A stretch of DNA of 64,000 bases from Idiomarina zobellii (GCF_900100855.1 NZ_FNCB01000002.1:310001-374000); one strand, 5' to 3'; counted from the first letter of the stretch, positions 9,734 through 19,530 are shown. The notes: generated from the letters alone by a model not told the origin. A program made the numbers and translations.

Positions 9734-10483
9734 TCAACGTGACTCGTCGTCAAAATCCTCAAAATCATCGTCGAAGTCATCAAAGTCTTCAAAATCGTCT
9801 TCTGGTAATGGTGGGTTGCCATCATAGACTTGATCTTGCCAGCGCTGATAATAAACATCTTTGACGAAAGAGTAAGGGTCAAGTGAGTTTTCCAGAACCT
9901 GTTCCTGGTCGCGCAAACGTATGCGCATCTCCAAACCTTTAACGGTATAACGAAGTATATCGACTGGCCAGGTCAATGACGGATACGGAAAATATTGTCT
10001 GTCAGCGTAGTCGCCACCGCGATCAACAATCACCGTTGGACCCATTAACGGTAGCATCACATAAGGTCCTTCAGGCACACCCCAGACCGCTAGTGTCTGT
10101 CCAAAGCTTTCTTCTTTTTTCTCCAGACCTATTGGCGTGGCCACATCAAAAAGACCAACAAGCCCAACTGTCGAGTTAATTAAAAAGCGTCCTAACGATA
10201 TACCGGCATCTCCTAACTTCCACTGCAGGATGTTGTTCACAAAAGACGACGGCTCTTCTAAGTTCTCAACAGCATTATACAGTGACGTACGAATTGGCTT
10301 TGGTACGTCATCATAAACATTCGCTGCGGGTTGAATAACGACTTCATCCACATCGCGATTAAACTCCCACATGCCGCGGTTAAAATCCTCAAACGGGTCG
10401 CGGGGGTCGGCATAAGGGTCTTCCGGAGTCGATGAGCATCCTACTAACAATACTGAGAAAAGTAACAATCCGTATTTTTTCAT
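9734..10483 (-). CDS. mlaA: MlaA (VacJ) family outer-membrane lipoprotein
   Basis: MlaA sits in the outer membrane and extracts mislocalised phospholipids from the outer leaflet for retrograde transport by the Mla system. The 249 residues start with a lipoprotein signal ending LLVGCSSTP (lipidated Cys16), followed by the family segment DPFEDFNRGMWEFNRDVDEV. The last 23 residues are a near-pure Asp/Glu/Phe tail (EDDFEDFDDFDDDFEDFDDE), which is not part of the MlaA core. It overlaps the ccmI stop by 4 bp (ATGA), so it is probably co-transcribed with the ccm operon. Confidence 0.93.
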   Translation of the reverse strand: MKKYGLLLFSVLLVGCSSTPEDPYADPRDPFEDFNRGMWEFNRDVDEVVIQPAANVYDDVPKPIRTSLYNAVENLEEPSSFVNNILQWKLGDAGISLGRFLINSTVGLVGLFDVATPIGLEKKEESFGQTLAVWGVPEGPYVMLPLMGPTVIVDRGGDYADRQYFPYPSLTWPVDILRYTVKGLEMRIRLRDQEQVLENSLDPYSFVKDVYYQRWQDQVYDGNPPLPEDDFEDFDDFDDDFEDFDDESR

Positions 10484-11688
10484 TCTTGAATCCGTGTTGA
10501 TAAAGTCACTGTCGCTGTTTGATTCGCTTTAGCTTTAATAGTCACTGTTGGCGCTTCCAGATCACCCGCTTCTGCTTCAATGTTTTCATCCTGAGAAATG
10601 CGAGCGTGAACTGTCCACTCATCTAAGTCAGACAGTTTGTGGTCCGGTAACATGGCGTTAGCATTAGATAAGGTATAAGTCACAGGAAAGCCTTCGACCG
10701 GCTCACGGATCACCGCTGCTGGCATAGGCGCCTCATTTCCGGTGACATAAACAAATAACGTTGCACCTTCGGGCAAAAATTCCTGAACCGCGTTATCGAT
10801 GTTCACCGTAACGGTTAATGTCATACCAGCGTTAGTCTGTTGCTGCTTCGCGTCTGCTAACGCATTCTGAACAGCCACGTAGCGCTCCGAGCCTGGCGAT
10901 AACTGCTGCTGTAGCAGCGTCCAAGCCTGAATTGCCTGCTCCCAGTCCTGTTGTTCATAAGCCACAAAGCCCAGTAGCGAAAGTGCCTCTATATTGGCTG
11001 GGTTTAGCTTCAATGCCCGGGCTAACAAATTCGCAGCTTTCGCTTTATTTTGAGCTGAGCCTGACATTAATAAGAAACGACTGTAGCTGACCAGGGTATT
11101 AAGCCGCTCAGGCTCTAAATCCAGTAACTTCTGGAAAGCCTCGTCCGCTTCTTCCGGTGCGCCAATATCCACCATTAGCCCCGCATATACCCACCATGCA
11201 ATGGCATCATTAGGGTCGCTCATAAGCTTCTGGCGAAGCCCCAAAGCGAACAGGTTAAGCTCTTCCGGATCGGCCGCCTGAGTCTGTTCGCTCAGTAACT
11301 TTTTGCCAAGTTCTGGTAAACGTTCACGAGCATCTGCCGCTTGCTCCTGCAATTGCCAGCTACCAAAGCTCCAGTACAAAGCAACCGATATAATCACAAC
11401 AATGACAGCCGGGAATACGACGGGCGCCGGGCGCCATTCTATAGTTTCTTCAATGTCCTTACTGTCATTAACAAAGGTTTTATCGAGCTCCTGCTTTGAA
11501 TACTCGTATTCTTCATCAGATAACCCGTGCAAAGAGCGCTCTTCTTCTAGCTCCGTTAAACGTTGCTCGTACCAGCGCTTATTTTCATCCTGTCTTTTTA
11601 GAATGCGTCGCTGTTTTCCTGTCGCTAACAGAATAAAAACGACAGCAACTAACAGCATCAACAACATTACGATGATTAAACTAGTCAT
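10480..11688 (-). CDS. ccmI: Cytochrome c maturation protein CcmI
   Basis: CcmI binds apocytochrome c and presents it to the CcmF/H haem-ligation complex. Two membrane segments lie near residues 2-22 and 90-110 around a cytoplasmic basic loop, followed by periplasmic TPR repeats (about 150-280) and a beta-rich C-terminal domain ending TATVTLSTRIQE. At 402 residues it is a separate CcmI rather than the fused CcmH of E. coli. It overlaps ccmH by 8 bp. Confidence 0.92.
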   Translation of the reverse strand: MTSLIIVMLLMLLVAVVFILLATGKQRRILKRQDENKRWYEQRLTELEEERSLHGLSDEEYEYSKQELDKTFVNDSKDIEETIEWRPAPVVFPAVIVVIISVALYWSFGSWQLQEQAADARERLPELGKKLLSEQTQAADPEELNLFALGLRQKLMSDPNDAIAWWVYAGLMVDIGAPEEADEAFQKLLDLEPERLNTLVSYSRFLLMSGSAQNKAKAANLLARALKLNPANIEALSLLGFVAYEQQDWEQAIQAWTLLQQQLSPGSERYVAVQNALADAKQQQTNAGMTLTVTVNIDNAVQEFLPEGATLFVYVTGNEAPMPAAVIREPVEGFPVTYTLSNANAMLPDHKLSDLDEWTVHARISQDENIEAEAGDLEAPTVTIKAKANQTATVTLSTRIQE

Positions 11689-12139
11689 TGTCGTTTTTCC
11701 TTAGCTGCTCTAACTGAGCGCGCTCTTCAGGGGTCAAAGCTGTTTGCTCTTTTTTCTTGCGTGTCAGCAAAACAGCAACACCAATACCGATAATCAAAAT
11801 AACCACAGGGCCGAACCAAAGTACTGCTGTCGCGGCCGTAAACGGCGGTTTGTAATGCACAAAGTTACCATATCGATCGACCATAAATTCGATGATTTCC
11901 TGCTTGGACTTACCCGCTTTCAGCATCTCGTAGCTTTTGTCTCGCATGTCTTCAGCAAGCGGAGCATTAGAGTCGGCTATATTTTGATTTTGGCACTTGG
12001 GGCAGCGCAATTCTTTAATCAACTGTTGATACGTTTCGCGCTGTTGCTCATTTTCAAACGAACGCGACACCGCGTCTTCCGCTGCGGCACAAAATACAAA
12101 AGTACTCAGCAAAAAAAGTAGGGAAATGAACCGGCTCAT
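11681..12139 (-). CDS. ccmH: Cytochrome c maturation thioredoxin-like protein CcmH
   Basis: CcmH reduces the apocytochrome haem-binding cysteines. A signal peptide (residues 1-20) is followed by the active site LRCPKCQNQNIADSNAP (Cys pair near residues 46 and 49) and a C-terminal membrane helix (about 107-127, VLWFGPVVILIIGIGVAVLL). The 152-residue length corresponds to the N-terminal half of E. coli CcmH; the other half is the separate ccmI. Its start overlaps the ccmG stop by 4 bp. Confidence 0.95.
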   Translation of the reverse strand: MSRFISLLFLLSTFVFCAAAEDAVSRSFENEQQRETYQQLIKELRCPKCQNQNIADSNAPLAEDMRDKSYEMLKAGKSKQEIIEFMVDRYGNFVHYKPPFTAATAVLWFGPVVILIIGIGVAVLLTRKKKEQTALTPEERAQLEQLRKNDND

Positions 12140-12687
12140 TGCGCCTCCTGCTTGAGCTGCTCATAAATGGGTTTTAATGTGCTCTGCCAATTACGTGCGT
12201 TCACGTCACCAACATGGCGATAACGTATAACACCCTGTTCATCAATAAAGTAAGTTTCCGGGGCTCCGTAAACACCAAACTCAAAGGCAACTTCGCCTTC
12301 TGGATCAAACAAGTTAATCGTGTATGGATCACCTAGCGTATTTAGCCAGTTAACCGCTTTCCCACGCGAGTCATCTTTATAATTTAAGCCAACAATAGGG
12401 ATACCCTCTGACGCTAACTGGTTCAGAAACTCATGTTCCGCACGGCACGTCGGGCACCAAGTTGCCCAAACATTTAGCAGTATAGGTTTGCCTTTTAACA
12501 CCGATTCGTCATAAACGATACTGGTGTCATAAAGATCAACAGTTTTAAACGCCGGCACAGGTTCATTAATTAAAGCCGAATCGAGCTTAGTCGGGTCACT
12601 GCCCAGCCCTTTTAGTAAAAAGGCCGCTAATGCGATAAATAAAACGAGCGGCGCAAATAAAACTATCCAGCGAAGGTTCTTATTCAT
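12136..12687 (-). CDS. ccmG: Thiol:disulfide interchange protein CcmG (DsbE)
   Basis: Membrane-anchored periplasmic thioredoxin that keeps apocytochrome c and CcmH reduced. The N-terminal anchor (about residues 6-26, WIVLFAPLVLFIALAAFLL) is followed by a thioredoxin fold with WCPTC in NVWATWCPTCRAEH and the family GVYGAPETYFID loop (cis-Pro). The frame is open to 12741, but the ATG at 12687 gives MNKNLRWIV, overlaps the ccmF stop by 8 bp and has GAGGGG upstream, so 183 residues. Confidence 0.95.
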   Translation of the reverse strand: MNKNLRWIVLFAPLVLFIALAAFLLKGLGSDPTKLDSALINEPVPAFKTVDLYDTSIVYDESVLKGKPILLNVWATWCPTCRAEHEFLNQLASEGIPIVGLNYKDDSRGKAVNWLNTLGDPYTINLFDPEGEVAFEFGVYGAPETYFIDEQGVIRYRHVGDVNARNWQSTLKPIYEQLKQEAQ

Positions 12688-14632
12688 TTTCCCCTCCGTT
12701 TTTGCGCTTACGATAGCGTTTATCGGCCATAGCAAAGACACCGCCTATTGCCATAATAATCGCACCAAGCCATATCCAGCGAACAAATGGTTTAACATAG
12801 AAACGGATTGCCCATGCACCATCATCCAATGGTTCACCCATAGCAATATAAATATCTCTTAATAAGCTCGCGTCGAGGCCTACTTCTGTCATGCTGGTTC
12901 GTTGCACTCGGTAAAAGCGTTTTTCACTAGTGACTTGGGTAACAACATCGCCACCTTTAGTCACTGTAAAGTCGCCAGAGTCGGCATCATAATTCGGTCC
13001 TTCCCTATGCTCTAAAGAGTCAAAACTGACGTTATAACCAATAACGTTGACCGATTGCCCCGGCGCCAAGGCAATGTCTCTTTCCTGCTCATAATGCGAC
13101 ACCAGAGTGATGCCAATTAAGGTTACCGCAAAGCCGATATGACCCAGCACCATGCCCCAGTGGCTTCCCGACAGCCGGGTAATACCCTGCCAGCCTTGTT
13201 TACGCTGTTTCACCGTCTGCTGCACTTCGGTCAATGTTGCCAGACCAACCCAAAACGCTAAGAACAAGCCTATAACCACCATTGCAGGCAATTCGTCGGC
13301 CCAAATTTTTGGTAGCGTATAAGCCAGTACCACAGCAAGGCTAAGGGCCAATGCAATAGGCTTCAGTAGAGGCTTAATTGCCTGTCGACGCCAGCGCAAT
13401 AAAGGCCCCAGACCAACCATCAGTGCGAATGGAATGACCAACCAACTGTAGACGCTGTTGAAGAAGGGCTCTCCGACTGAAATGCTGCCCAAGCCAATTT
13501 CTTTATGCACTAATGGCAGCATAGTACCAAGGAAGACCACAACCATCGCAGCCATCAGCAAGACGTTGTTACCCAGCAGCATGACTTCGCGGGAAAATAG
13601 CTCGTACCGGCTGTAGCTCTGCATTTGTCCGGCACGCATGCCGTACAGTATTAAAGACCCACCAATAACCAATGCGAGTAAGACCAAAATAAATAAACCA
13701 CGGGTTGGGTCTGACGCAAAGGCATGCACCGACACCAAAACCCCCGACCGAACCAGGAAAGTCCCCAATAGGCTCAAACTAAAGGCTGCTATTGCCAGTA
13801 ATACTGTCCAGGATTTGAAACTGCCCCGCTTTTCAGTAACCGCTAACGAGTGCAGCAAAGCCGTTCCAACCAGCCATGGCATAAAGCTAGCATTTTCGAC
13901 CGGATCCCAGAACCACCAGCCACCCCAGCCAAGTTCGTAATAGGCCCACCAACTGCCGATTGCGATACCCAGAGTCAGGAAGATCCAGGCCGCTAATGTC
14001 CACGGTCGTGACCACCGTGCCCAGGCCGCATCTAGCTTACCCGACATAAGCGCAGCAATGGCAAACGCAAAGGCTACCGAGAACCCGACATACCCCATAT
14101 ACAATAACGGTGGATGGATGATCATGCCCGGGTCTTGTAACAGTGGATTTAAGTCACGCCCGTCGACAGGAATTAACGGTAACGCGCGGTCGAACGGGTT
14201 GGACACCGTTAACATAAATAAGTAGAAGCCAATACTGATTAAACCAAGAATGGCTAAAACCCGCGCCACCATGGGCAAAGGCATAGAACGTGAAAACAGC
14301 GCAACCGCGGCTATCCAGCCTGCCTGCATCAACATCCATAAAAGAAAAGAACCTTCATGGGAGCCCCATACCGCTGTTACCCGATAGGCAACCGGTAAGT
14401 CTGAGTTAGAATTTGCAGCGACATAGGCAATGCTAAAGTCATTACTGACGAATCCCCAAACTAATAACCCAAAAGCCACAGCGGTGAAGAAAAACTGGCC
14501 TAGGGCAAAAGGCCTTGCCAGTGACATCAAGCCACCATGGCCTTTTATCGCCCCCCACAATGGGTAAAACGCTAGCAAGCAAGAAAATGCAAGCGCTATG
14601 GCTATAGAGAGATGCCCTGCTTCCGCTATCAT
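12680..14632 (-). CDS. ccmF: Cytochrome c haem lyase subunit CcmF
   Basis: Large polytopic membrane protein that ligates haem to apocytochrome c. The 650 residues carry many membrane helices and the tryptophan-rich WWD haem-handling motif [19 protein letters not shown] (about residue 235), plus conserved His residues ([13 protein letters not shown]). Its start overlaps ccmE by 4 bp and its end overlaps ccmG. Confidence 0.97.
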   Translation of the reverse strand: MIAEAGHLSIAIALAFSCLLAFYPLWGAIKGHGGLMSLARPFALGQFFFTAVAFGLLVWGFVSNDFSIAYVAANSNSDLPVAYRVTAVWGSHEGSFLLWMLMQAGWIAAVALFSRSMPLPMVARVLAILGLISIGFYLFMLTVSNPFDRALPLIPVDGRDLNPLLQDPGMIIHPPLLYMGYVGFSVAFAFAIAALMSGKLDAAWARWSRPWTLAAWIFLTLGIAIGSWWAYYELGWGGWWFWDPVENASFMPWLVGTALLHSLAVTEKRGSFKSWTVLLAIAAFSLSLLGTFLVRSGVLVSVHAFASDPTRGLFILVLLALVIGGSLILYGMRAGQMQSYSRYELFSREVMLLGNNVLLMAAMVVVFLGTMLPLVHKEIGLGSISVGEPFFNSVYSWLVIPFALMVGLGPLLRWRRQAIKPLLKPIALALSLAVVLAYTLPKIWADELPAMVVIGLFLAFWVGLATLTEVQQTVKQRKQGWQGITRLSGSHWGMVLGHIGFAVTLIGITLVSHYEQERDIALAPGQSVNVIGYNVSFDSLEHREGPNYDADSGDFTVTKGGDVVTQVTSEKRFYRVQRTSMTEVGLDASLLRDIYIAMGEPLDDGAWAIRFYVKPFVRWIWLGAIIMAIGGVFAMADKRYRKRKNGGENE

Positions 14633-15111
14633 TGTTCACTACCCTCGTACGGTTTGTTCGGGTTAACGTGTTTAATACCTTTCATTTTCTCAGCTAACTC
14701 CGGCGGCATATATTCTTCGTCGTGTTTAGCCAGTACTTCCGTTGCTTTCAAAACGGTAGGCTCTACCAATTCACCCTGAGCAACAATGCCCTGACCTTCG
14801 CGGAATAAGTCCGGCAAAATACCTTGATAAAGCACCGTGATTTCAGGGCCTGTGTCGGTAATATTAAAAGACACTTCCAGGGTTTTCGGGTCGCGTTTAA
14901 CCGAGCCTTCAACCACCATGCCGCCAACGCGCATACGCTGACCAACCTGTGGCTTTTGCTTGTCTTCACCTTTGCCTTCTACCAACTCGCTAGGTGTATA
15001 AAACAAGTCGATACTTTGACTCAATGCGTACAACATTAGTCCTGTCGCTACAGACACCCCGAACACTAAAATAAGCACCCAGGTAAGTCTTTGTTTACGT
15101 CTCGGATTCAT
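14629..15111 (-). CDS. ccmE: Haem chaperone CcmE
   Basis: Periplasmic membrane-anchored chaperone that covalently carries haem to CcmF. The 160 residues have an N-terminal anchor (about 9-29), a beta-barrel domain and the haem-binding motif [12 protein letters not shown] with the key His near residue 132. It starts 9 bp after ccmD. The length is normal. Confidence 0.97.
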   Translation of the reverse strand: MNPRRKQRLTWVLILVFGVSVATGLMLYALSQSIDLFYTPSELVEGKGEDKQKPQVGQRMRVGGMVVEGSVKRDPKTLEVSFNITDTGPEITVLYQGILPDLFREGQGIVAQGELVEPTVLKATEVLAKHDEEYMPPELAEKMKGIKHVNPNKPYEGSEQ

Positions 15112-15120
15112 ACTTCTCTC

Positions 15121-15324
15121 CTACTGCGACACTGACCGTTGTCGCTTGGCTAAGCGCTGCTGACGATTCTGCAACTGCTGGCTTTTTTTCTGCAAGGACT
15201 TACGAGCGATAGCCGTTTCCAGCGCAACTAACGCAATAACGACAAAGCTCAAGAAAAAAGACAACCAAACATATAAGCCATAGCCGCCCATAATGATAAA
15301 GTCCTGAAAACTGTCGAATGGCAT
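15121..15324 (-). CDS. ccmD: Haem exporter accessory protein CcmD
   Basis: Small membrane protein that helps release holo-CcmE from CcmABC. The 67 residues start MPFDSFQDFIIMGGYGLYVW and include one membrane helix (about 17-38) followed by a basic tail. The frame is open further upstream, but this ATG overlaps the ccmC stop (CTGATG) and gives the conserved CcmD N-terminus. Confidence 0.93.
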   Translation of the reverse strand: MPFDSFQDFIIMGGYGLYVWLSFFLSFVVIALVALETAIARKSLQKKSQQLQNRQQRLAKRQRSVSQ

Positions 15325-16061
15325 CAGTTTTTCTCCAGTTCCTGCTGCGCCCACGGGCGACCTAATTCATGTCGTAGTATCTCATTTTTTAACCGCATCA
15401 TCACCAGTGAAATGGTTAAAAATAAGAAGCCTGCCAGGCATATTAATAATGGAATAAGCATACTGGTTGCTATCGACGGTCTCTCAAATTTGGTAATAGT
15501 CGCCCCCTGATGCAGGGTGTTCCACCACTCAACGGAGTAATGAATAATAGGCAGGTTAATAACCCCCACAAGCGAGAGTATGGCAGCGGCTTTAGCGCCT
15601 GTTCTAGCGTCATCGAAAGCAAAATAAAGCGCCATAACACCAATGTATAAGAATAAAAGAATCAGCTCGGAAGTAAGGCGTGCGTCCCAAATCCACCAAG
15701 TGCCCCACATGGGCTTACCCCAAATGGCTCCGGTCAACAAGGCGACAACCGTCAACGCAGCTCCGACAGGGGCTATGGCCGGTATCGACCACTCCGCTGT
15801 TTTAATTTGCCAAATAAGTGCTATGCCACCCATTATTGCCATACCGGCATACGCGCCCATTGAAAAAATAGCCGCCGGTACATGCAGGAATATAATTCGG
15901 TAACTGTCGCCCTGCTGGTAGTCTGCCGGCGCGAATGCCAGGCCCCAAACCACGCCGACGACCAACGAAATAAAGGTTAATGCCGCAAACCACGGCAGTA
16001 ACTTTTCGACAAGTCGATAGGTTGCTTCAGGCTTTGCGTAAGGGTGTAACCATCGCCACAT
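15324..16061 (-). CDS. ccmC: Haem export/transfer protein CcmC
   Basis: Inner-membrane protein that loads haem onto CcmE. It has about six membrane helices and the WWD motif PMWGTWWIWDARLTSELIL (about residue 119), with flanking conserved His residues (IIFLHVPAA, IIHYSVEWWNTLHQG). The 245-residue length is standard. It starts just after ccmB. Confidence 0.97.
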   Translation of the reverse strand: MWRWLHPYAKPEATYRLVEKLLPWFAALTFISLVVGVVWGLAFAPADYQQGDSYRIIFLHVPAAIFSMGAYAGMAIMGGIALIWQIKTAEWSIPAIAPVGAALTVVALLTGAIWGKPMWGTWWIWDARLTSELILLFLYIGVMALYFAFDDARTGAKAAAILSLVGVINLPIIHYSVEWWNTLHQGATITKFERPSIATSMLIPLLICLAGFLFLTISLVMMRLKNEILRHELGRPWAQQELEKN

Positions 16062-16062
16062 A

Positions 16063-16758
16063 TTAATTCACACTCATTTTTATGCCCGCAGCTATCGCCA
16101 GCGGGGACAATGTTATGGTCAAAACAGAAATAGCCGCAAGAATAGCCAATTGTCCGTGCACTGCAAGCCCCATAGAGGCATTTTCGACAGCGGCAGTGGC
16201 AAAAATCAGCAGCGGAATAAACAAAGGAATAAGGATAAGGCTAATTAGCGAACTGCCGCGCTGAACCTGAAGGGTTAGCGCCGCGCCAATAGCACCGAGT
16301 GCACTCAAAGCTGGTGTGCCAAGCAGCAAGCTGAGCGCTAACGCCCACCAGCCTTGCATCGGCAAGCTTAGCAGTAGCGCCAGCAACGGCGACAATATGA
16401 CTAAAGGTAGTCCCGTTAACAGCCAGTGAGCCATCACTTTGGCGGTTGTAGTGAACGCCAGCGGCTGTGGCAGCAAGCACAACTGCTCCAGCGTGCCGTC
16501 CTGGAAATCGTCTTTAAATAAACGCTCGAGCCCTAGCAGGCTGGCTAAAAGAGCAGCCACCCAAATAATGCCGGGTGCTATACGCGCCAGAATATCAGGC
16601 CCCGGACCGACGCCCAACGGAAACAGAGTGACGACCATCAGTAAAAACAATAGTGGGTTTAAGGCGTCACTGCGTCGACGCGCCGCAATGCGTAAGTCAC
16701 GCTTGAGTACGGCCAGCCAAACCTGTCGCATGGAAGCGTTAATCATAAGCCGCCTCAC
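16063..16758 (-). CDS. ccmB: Haem exporter membrane subunit CcmB
   Basis: Membrane partner of the CcmA ATPase in the CcmABCD complex. The 231 residues contain about six hydrophobic segments and the family N-terminal pattern VLKRDLRIAARRRSDALNPLLF. Frames with an earlier Met (16758) and later Met (16743, MINASMRQVW) are both possible. The gene overlaps the ccmA stop by 20 bp from the first ATG. Confidence 0.94.
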   Translation of the reverse strand: MRRLMINASMRQVWLAVLKRDLRIAARRRSDALNPLLFLLMVVTLFPLGVGPGPDILARIAPGIIWVAALLASLLGLERLFKDDFQDGTLEQLCLLPQPLAFTTTAKVMAHWLLTGLPLVILSPLLALLLSLPMQGWWALALSLLLGTPALSALGAIGAALTLQVQRGSSLISLILIPLFIPLLIFATAAVENASMGLAVHGQLAILAAISVLTITLSPLAIAAGIKMSVN

Positions 16759-17413
16759 TATGCACCTGGGCAGCTTGACTTAAATCGATAAGCTTGGGCG
16801 ATAACTCGGACAAGGTCAGCGACTGATGCGAAGTAAAAATAATACAGCCACCGTCCGCTAAGTGTTCAGCAAAGCGCTTTTGCAGCAGAGCAACCCCTTG
16901 TACATCTAAGGAAGTAAAGGGTTCATCCAGAATCCACAGCTTTGCCTTATTCGCCCACAACCGGGTTAAAGCGACACGTCGCTGTTGGCCAGCTGATAGG
17001 CGACCTGTGAGCTCATCTTCTAACCCCAGCAAACCGAGTTTTTCCAATAAATCCCAGCCATCGGTATTAGGGCTTGCAGTAAGCTGCTGTTGCCAATAGA
17101 AGTTTTCTAATGCGGTAAGTTCGCCTTTTACAGCGGCTTTATGACCAATAAACAGCAGTTGCTGACAGTAGCTTTGCCAGTTGTCGTGTACGCTTGCGCC
17201 GTTAAACCGAATACGCCCTTCAGTAGGCTCTAACAGCCCGGCCAGTATTCTCAGCAACGTCGACTTGCCCGCCCCATTAGGGCCGGTCACCTGCCATAAC
17301 TCACCAGGATGTAACTGGAAGCTCAGCTCATCAAACAGTACTCGACCACCACGCGTTGAGCTAAGCTGCTCGGCATGCAACAGTGGCACTTTAGCGGTAG
17401 TTTCTTGTGTCAT
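16739..17413 (-). CDS. ccmA: Haem exporter ATP-binding subunit CcmA
   Basis: ABC ATPase that powers release of holo-CcmE. Walker A is GPNGAGKST (about residues 43-51), the signature is RLSAGQQRR, and Walker B is LWILDEPFTSLD. The 224 residues are slightly longer than E. coli CcmA. It heads the minus-strand run ccmABCDEFGHI-mlaA and is divergent from the fliK-like gene. Confidence 0.95.
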   Translation of the reverse strand: MTQETTAKVPLLHAEQLSSTRGGRVLFDELSFQLHPGELWQVTGPNGAGKSTLLRILAGLLEPTEGRIRFNGASVHDNWQSYCQQLLFIGHKAAVKGELTALENFYWQQQLTASPNTDGWDLLEKLGLLGLEDELTGRLSAGQQRRVALTRLWANKAKLWILDEPFTSLDVQGVALLQKRFAEHLADGGCIIFTSHQSLTLSELSPKLIDLSQAAQVHSEAAYD

Positions 17414-17491
17414 GAGGATTTTACTACTGAGCCCTTACTGGTAAGCTGACGCAAATGCCACCGAGTCTACCATAAAATTTGAGTAAAGCGC

Positions 17492-19252
17492 ATGGCTGAT
17501 ATCACGCAACTGTTACAACAAATGCTGAACGCTCCAGAGCGCTCTATGGCTCGTATTGATAAGCAAAACGTAACAACCCTTGCGCGCATTTTAACAGGCG
17601 CGAATACTGCAGGTAGCAATTCAGCTTCAACCGCCAGCAAGCCAACCTTGCAAATACCGGCCTCGGTGCTTTTGCCGCAAGCCAGTGGGAGCTCTGGCGG
17701 TAATACGCAACAATCCCCCCAAATACAAGGGGCCGGGTGGCAATGGCCAAACCCACCGAAAGCCCTTATGGCACAGTTGCCTCCAAAGCTTTCACCGGGG
17801 ACGCAATTACAGCTACAAATATCGATAGCACCGGGAAACAAGCCTATGGTGCAGCTAGTTGTTACGCAAGCGCCAGGCAAACTGCCGCCCGGTGGCAATA
17901 CTCATCAAGGTCAGCCAATACCTCAAACTCAGACGGGGCAACTTCAGTCGACCTCACAGCAGGCTGGGACGCCAAAGACACAGCTTGCAAAGATCGATAT
18001 ACCAATAACTCAGTTGCCACCCAAGCTTGTTAAAGCGTTGGTTGAAAGTTCTCAGGCGACACAATTTTTAAAGGCCACTAGTGCAAATAAAGCGGCCTCC
18101 ATACAGACACCTGCAGTCAACAGCTTGACGCCACCGACCGACAAAGTTCCGGTCGACACAGGTAGCCCTGTTCAGTTATCGCGGGGTATTGCTATTAAAC
18201 AAGCGCACCAGTTAAGTCCGCAGCAATTTCAGCAAGCCTTGCAAACACTGGTCGCACAAATAAAAACACAACTTTCGGCACAAACGGCAGTGCCACCCAA
18301 TAATGCGGCAAATACTTCATTAAAAATCCCCGAGCTGTCTGCGCTTATCGCTAAAATAAACACTGTCAACACGACGTCTGCAACTCAGAGTGCACAAGCG
18401 GCACAGACAGCCGCAACCTTAACAGCGGCGTTACGTTCCCCCTCTAATGCCATTGAACAGTTAGTTAAAGTCGTACTGCAACAACAACCCTCGGGCGAAT
18501 CCATGCAACGTCCGAAAGCGTTACAGCGTTGGGTGAGCGACTGGTTTGCGGCGCGTCCGGTCAGTGTGCAGTCAAGCCAGCAAATGGGGTCACTTGGTCA
18601 AATGCTAATGACGCTGCTGGGGCTGAGCTTACAACAGAACAGTCAACAACAAAGCACCGCACAAGCAAGTTTGCAATCTTTGCCAAAGCAATTCACTCAA
18701 GCATTGATACAGCAGGTGTTAAACCCGTCCCCTGACGTTGCCGGCGATGTGCGCGAACGCATTAATCAACTGCTGCTTCAGCTTCCGCAGCAACAATTGC
18801 AACGATTATTGCAGTTATTCACTGGCGTATTAAATTCAGCACAAAGCGCACAGGCCAGGCTTCAGGAATCGCCAATGCAGCAACCTGAATATTTCATTTT
18901 GCTGCCGACTGACCCACAAAAGGCCGGACAAAACGAGTTGCTTATTCGCCCGGAGCGAGAGCCCGATACGCCGGAGCAGGAGGGTCGCACGTTATGGCTT
19001 TTCACCTTACGCTTTGAGTTAGAAGCAACAGGCGCTTTACTGGTTAAAGGCCGGTATCATCCGCAGGGCTCGTCAGTCGACTTTTATGCCGAGTCACCTT
19101 CAGCGCAAAGCATTATCGAGAAACACCTGGAGCAACTGGAGAAGCGGTTGTCCGATTTAGCGGTTAACAGTGTGAAGTTTCGCGTTCAGCAAGGGCGAAT
19201 TCCGGAAACCTTGGCGACACAACAAAGCGGCATTATTCGGGTGAAAGTATGA
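17492..19252 (+). CDS. fliK: FliK-like flagellar hook-length control protein
   Basis: The 586-residue protein has a long Gln/Pro/Ala/Ser/Thr-rich low-complexity region (about residues 30-440) and a compact C-terminal domain (about 470-586; LWLFTLRFELEATGALLVKGRYHP, LSDLAVNSVKFRVQQGRI) like the hook-length control domain that contacts FlhB. The downstream gene is a detached FlhB C-terminal domain overlapping by 4 bp (ATGA), which supports a role at the export-switch step. It might be a FliK paralogue, since the export genes and any fliK near fliJ lie outside the window. Confidence 0.7.
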   Translation: MADITQLLQQMLNAPERSMARIDKQNVTTLARILTGANTAGSNSASTASKPTLQIPASVLLPQASGSSGGNTQQSPQIQGAGWQWPNPPKALMAQLPPKLSPGTQLQLQISIAPGNKPMVQLVVTQAPGKLPPGGNTHQGQPIPQTQTGQLQSTSQQAGTPKTQLAKIDIPITQLPPKLVKALVESSQATQFLKATSANKAASIQTPAVNSLTPPTDKVPVDTGSPVQLSRGIAIKQAHQLSPQQFQQALQTLVAQIKTQLSAQTAVPPNNAANTSLKIPELSALIAKINTVNTTSATQSAQAAQTAATLTAALRSPSNAIEQLVKVVLQQQPSGESMQRPKALQRWVSDWFAARPVSVQSSQQMGSLGQMLMTLLGLSLQQNSQQQSTAQASLQSLPKQFTQALIQQVLNPSPDVAGDVRERINQLLLQLPQQQLQRLLQLFTGVLNSAQSAQARLQESPMQQPEYFILLPTDPQKAGQNELLIRPEREPDTPEQEGRTLWLFTLRFELEATGALLVKGRYHPQGSSVDFYAESPSAQSIIEKHLEQLEKRLSDLAVNSVKFRVQQGRIPETLATQQSGIIRVKV

Positions 19253-19530
19253 CGGACAAAAAAGAGAAGCAAGCCATTGGGCTGTCGTACGACGGCTTTA
19301 ACGCGCCCAAAGTTATCGCTCGCGGGTTTGACGAATTAGCAGAAGAAATTATTGCCGTCGCCAAAGAGCATGGCGTGTTAGTTCATGAAGACCCGCTGCT
19401 GTCGGACTCACTGGCGAAACTCAACGTGGGTGACGAGATTCCGCGCGAACTTTATATCATTATTGCTGAAATTATTGCTTTTGCTTATCTACTGGATGGC
19501 AAGTTTCCGCGACAATGGGAGGAAGGCTAA
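19249..19530 (+). CDS. Stand-alone FlhB C-terminal domain protein
   Basis: The 93 residues correspond to the cytoplasmic C-terminal domain of FlhB (type III export switch protein). It starts near AIGLSYDGFNAPKVIARG, includes HGVLVHEDPLLSDSLAKLNVGDEIP and ends AYLLDGKFPRQWEEG. The NPTH autocleavage motif and all membrane helices of full FlhB are absent. Such short FlhB homologues are known to substitute partly for the cleaved FlhB fragment. It is translationally coupled to the fliK-like gene and overlaps the DUF2802 gene by 4 bp tail to tail. Confidence 0.85.
   Translation: MTDKKEKQAIGLSYDGFNAPKVIARGFDELAEEIIAVAKEHGVLVHEDPLLSDSLAKLNVGDEIPRELYIIIAEIIAFAYLLDGKFPRQWEEG

Noticed and set aside
17467-17898. 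Cys/Gly-rich minus-strand open frame opposite the fliK-like gene
   Set aside because: Its composition is an artefact of the Gln/Pro-rich codons of the sense gene; no motif or start signal.
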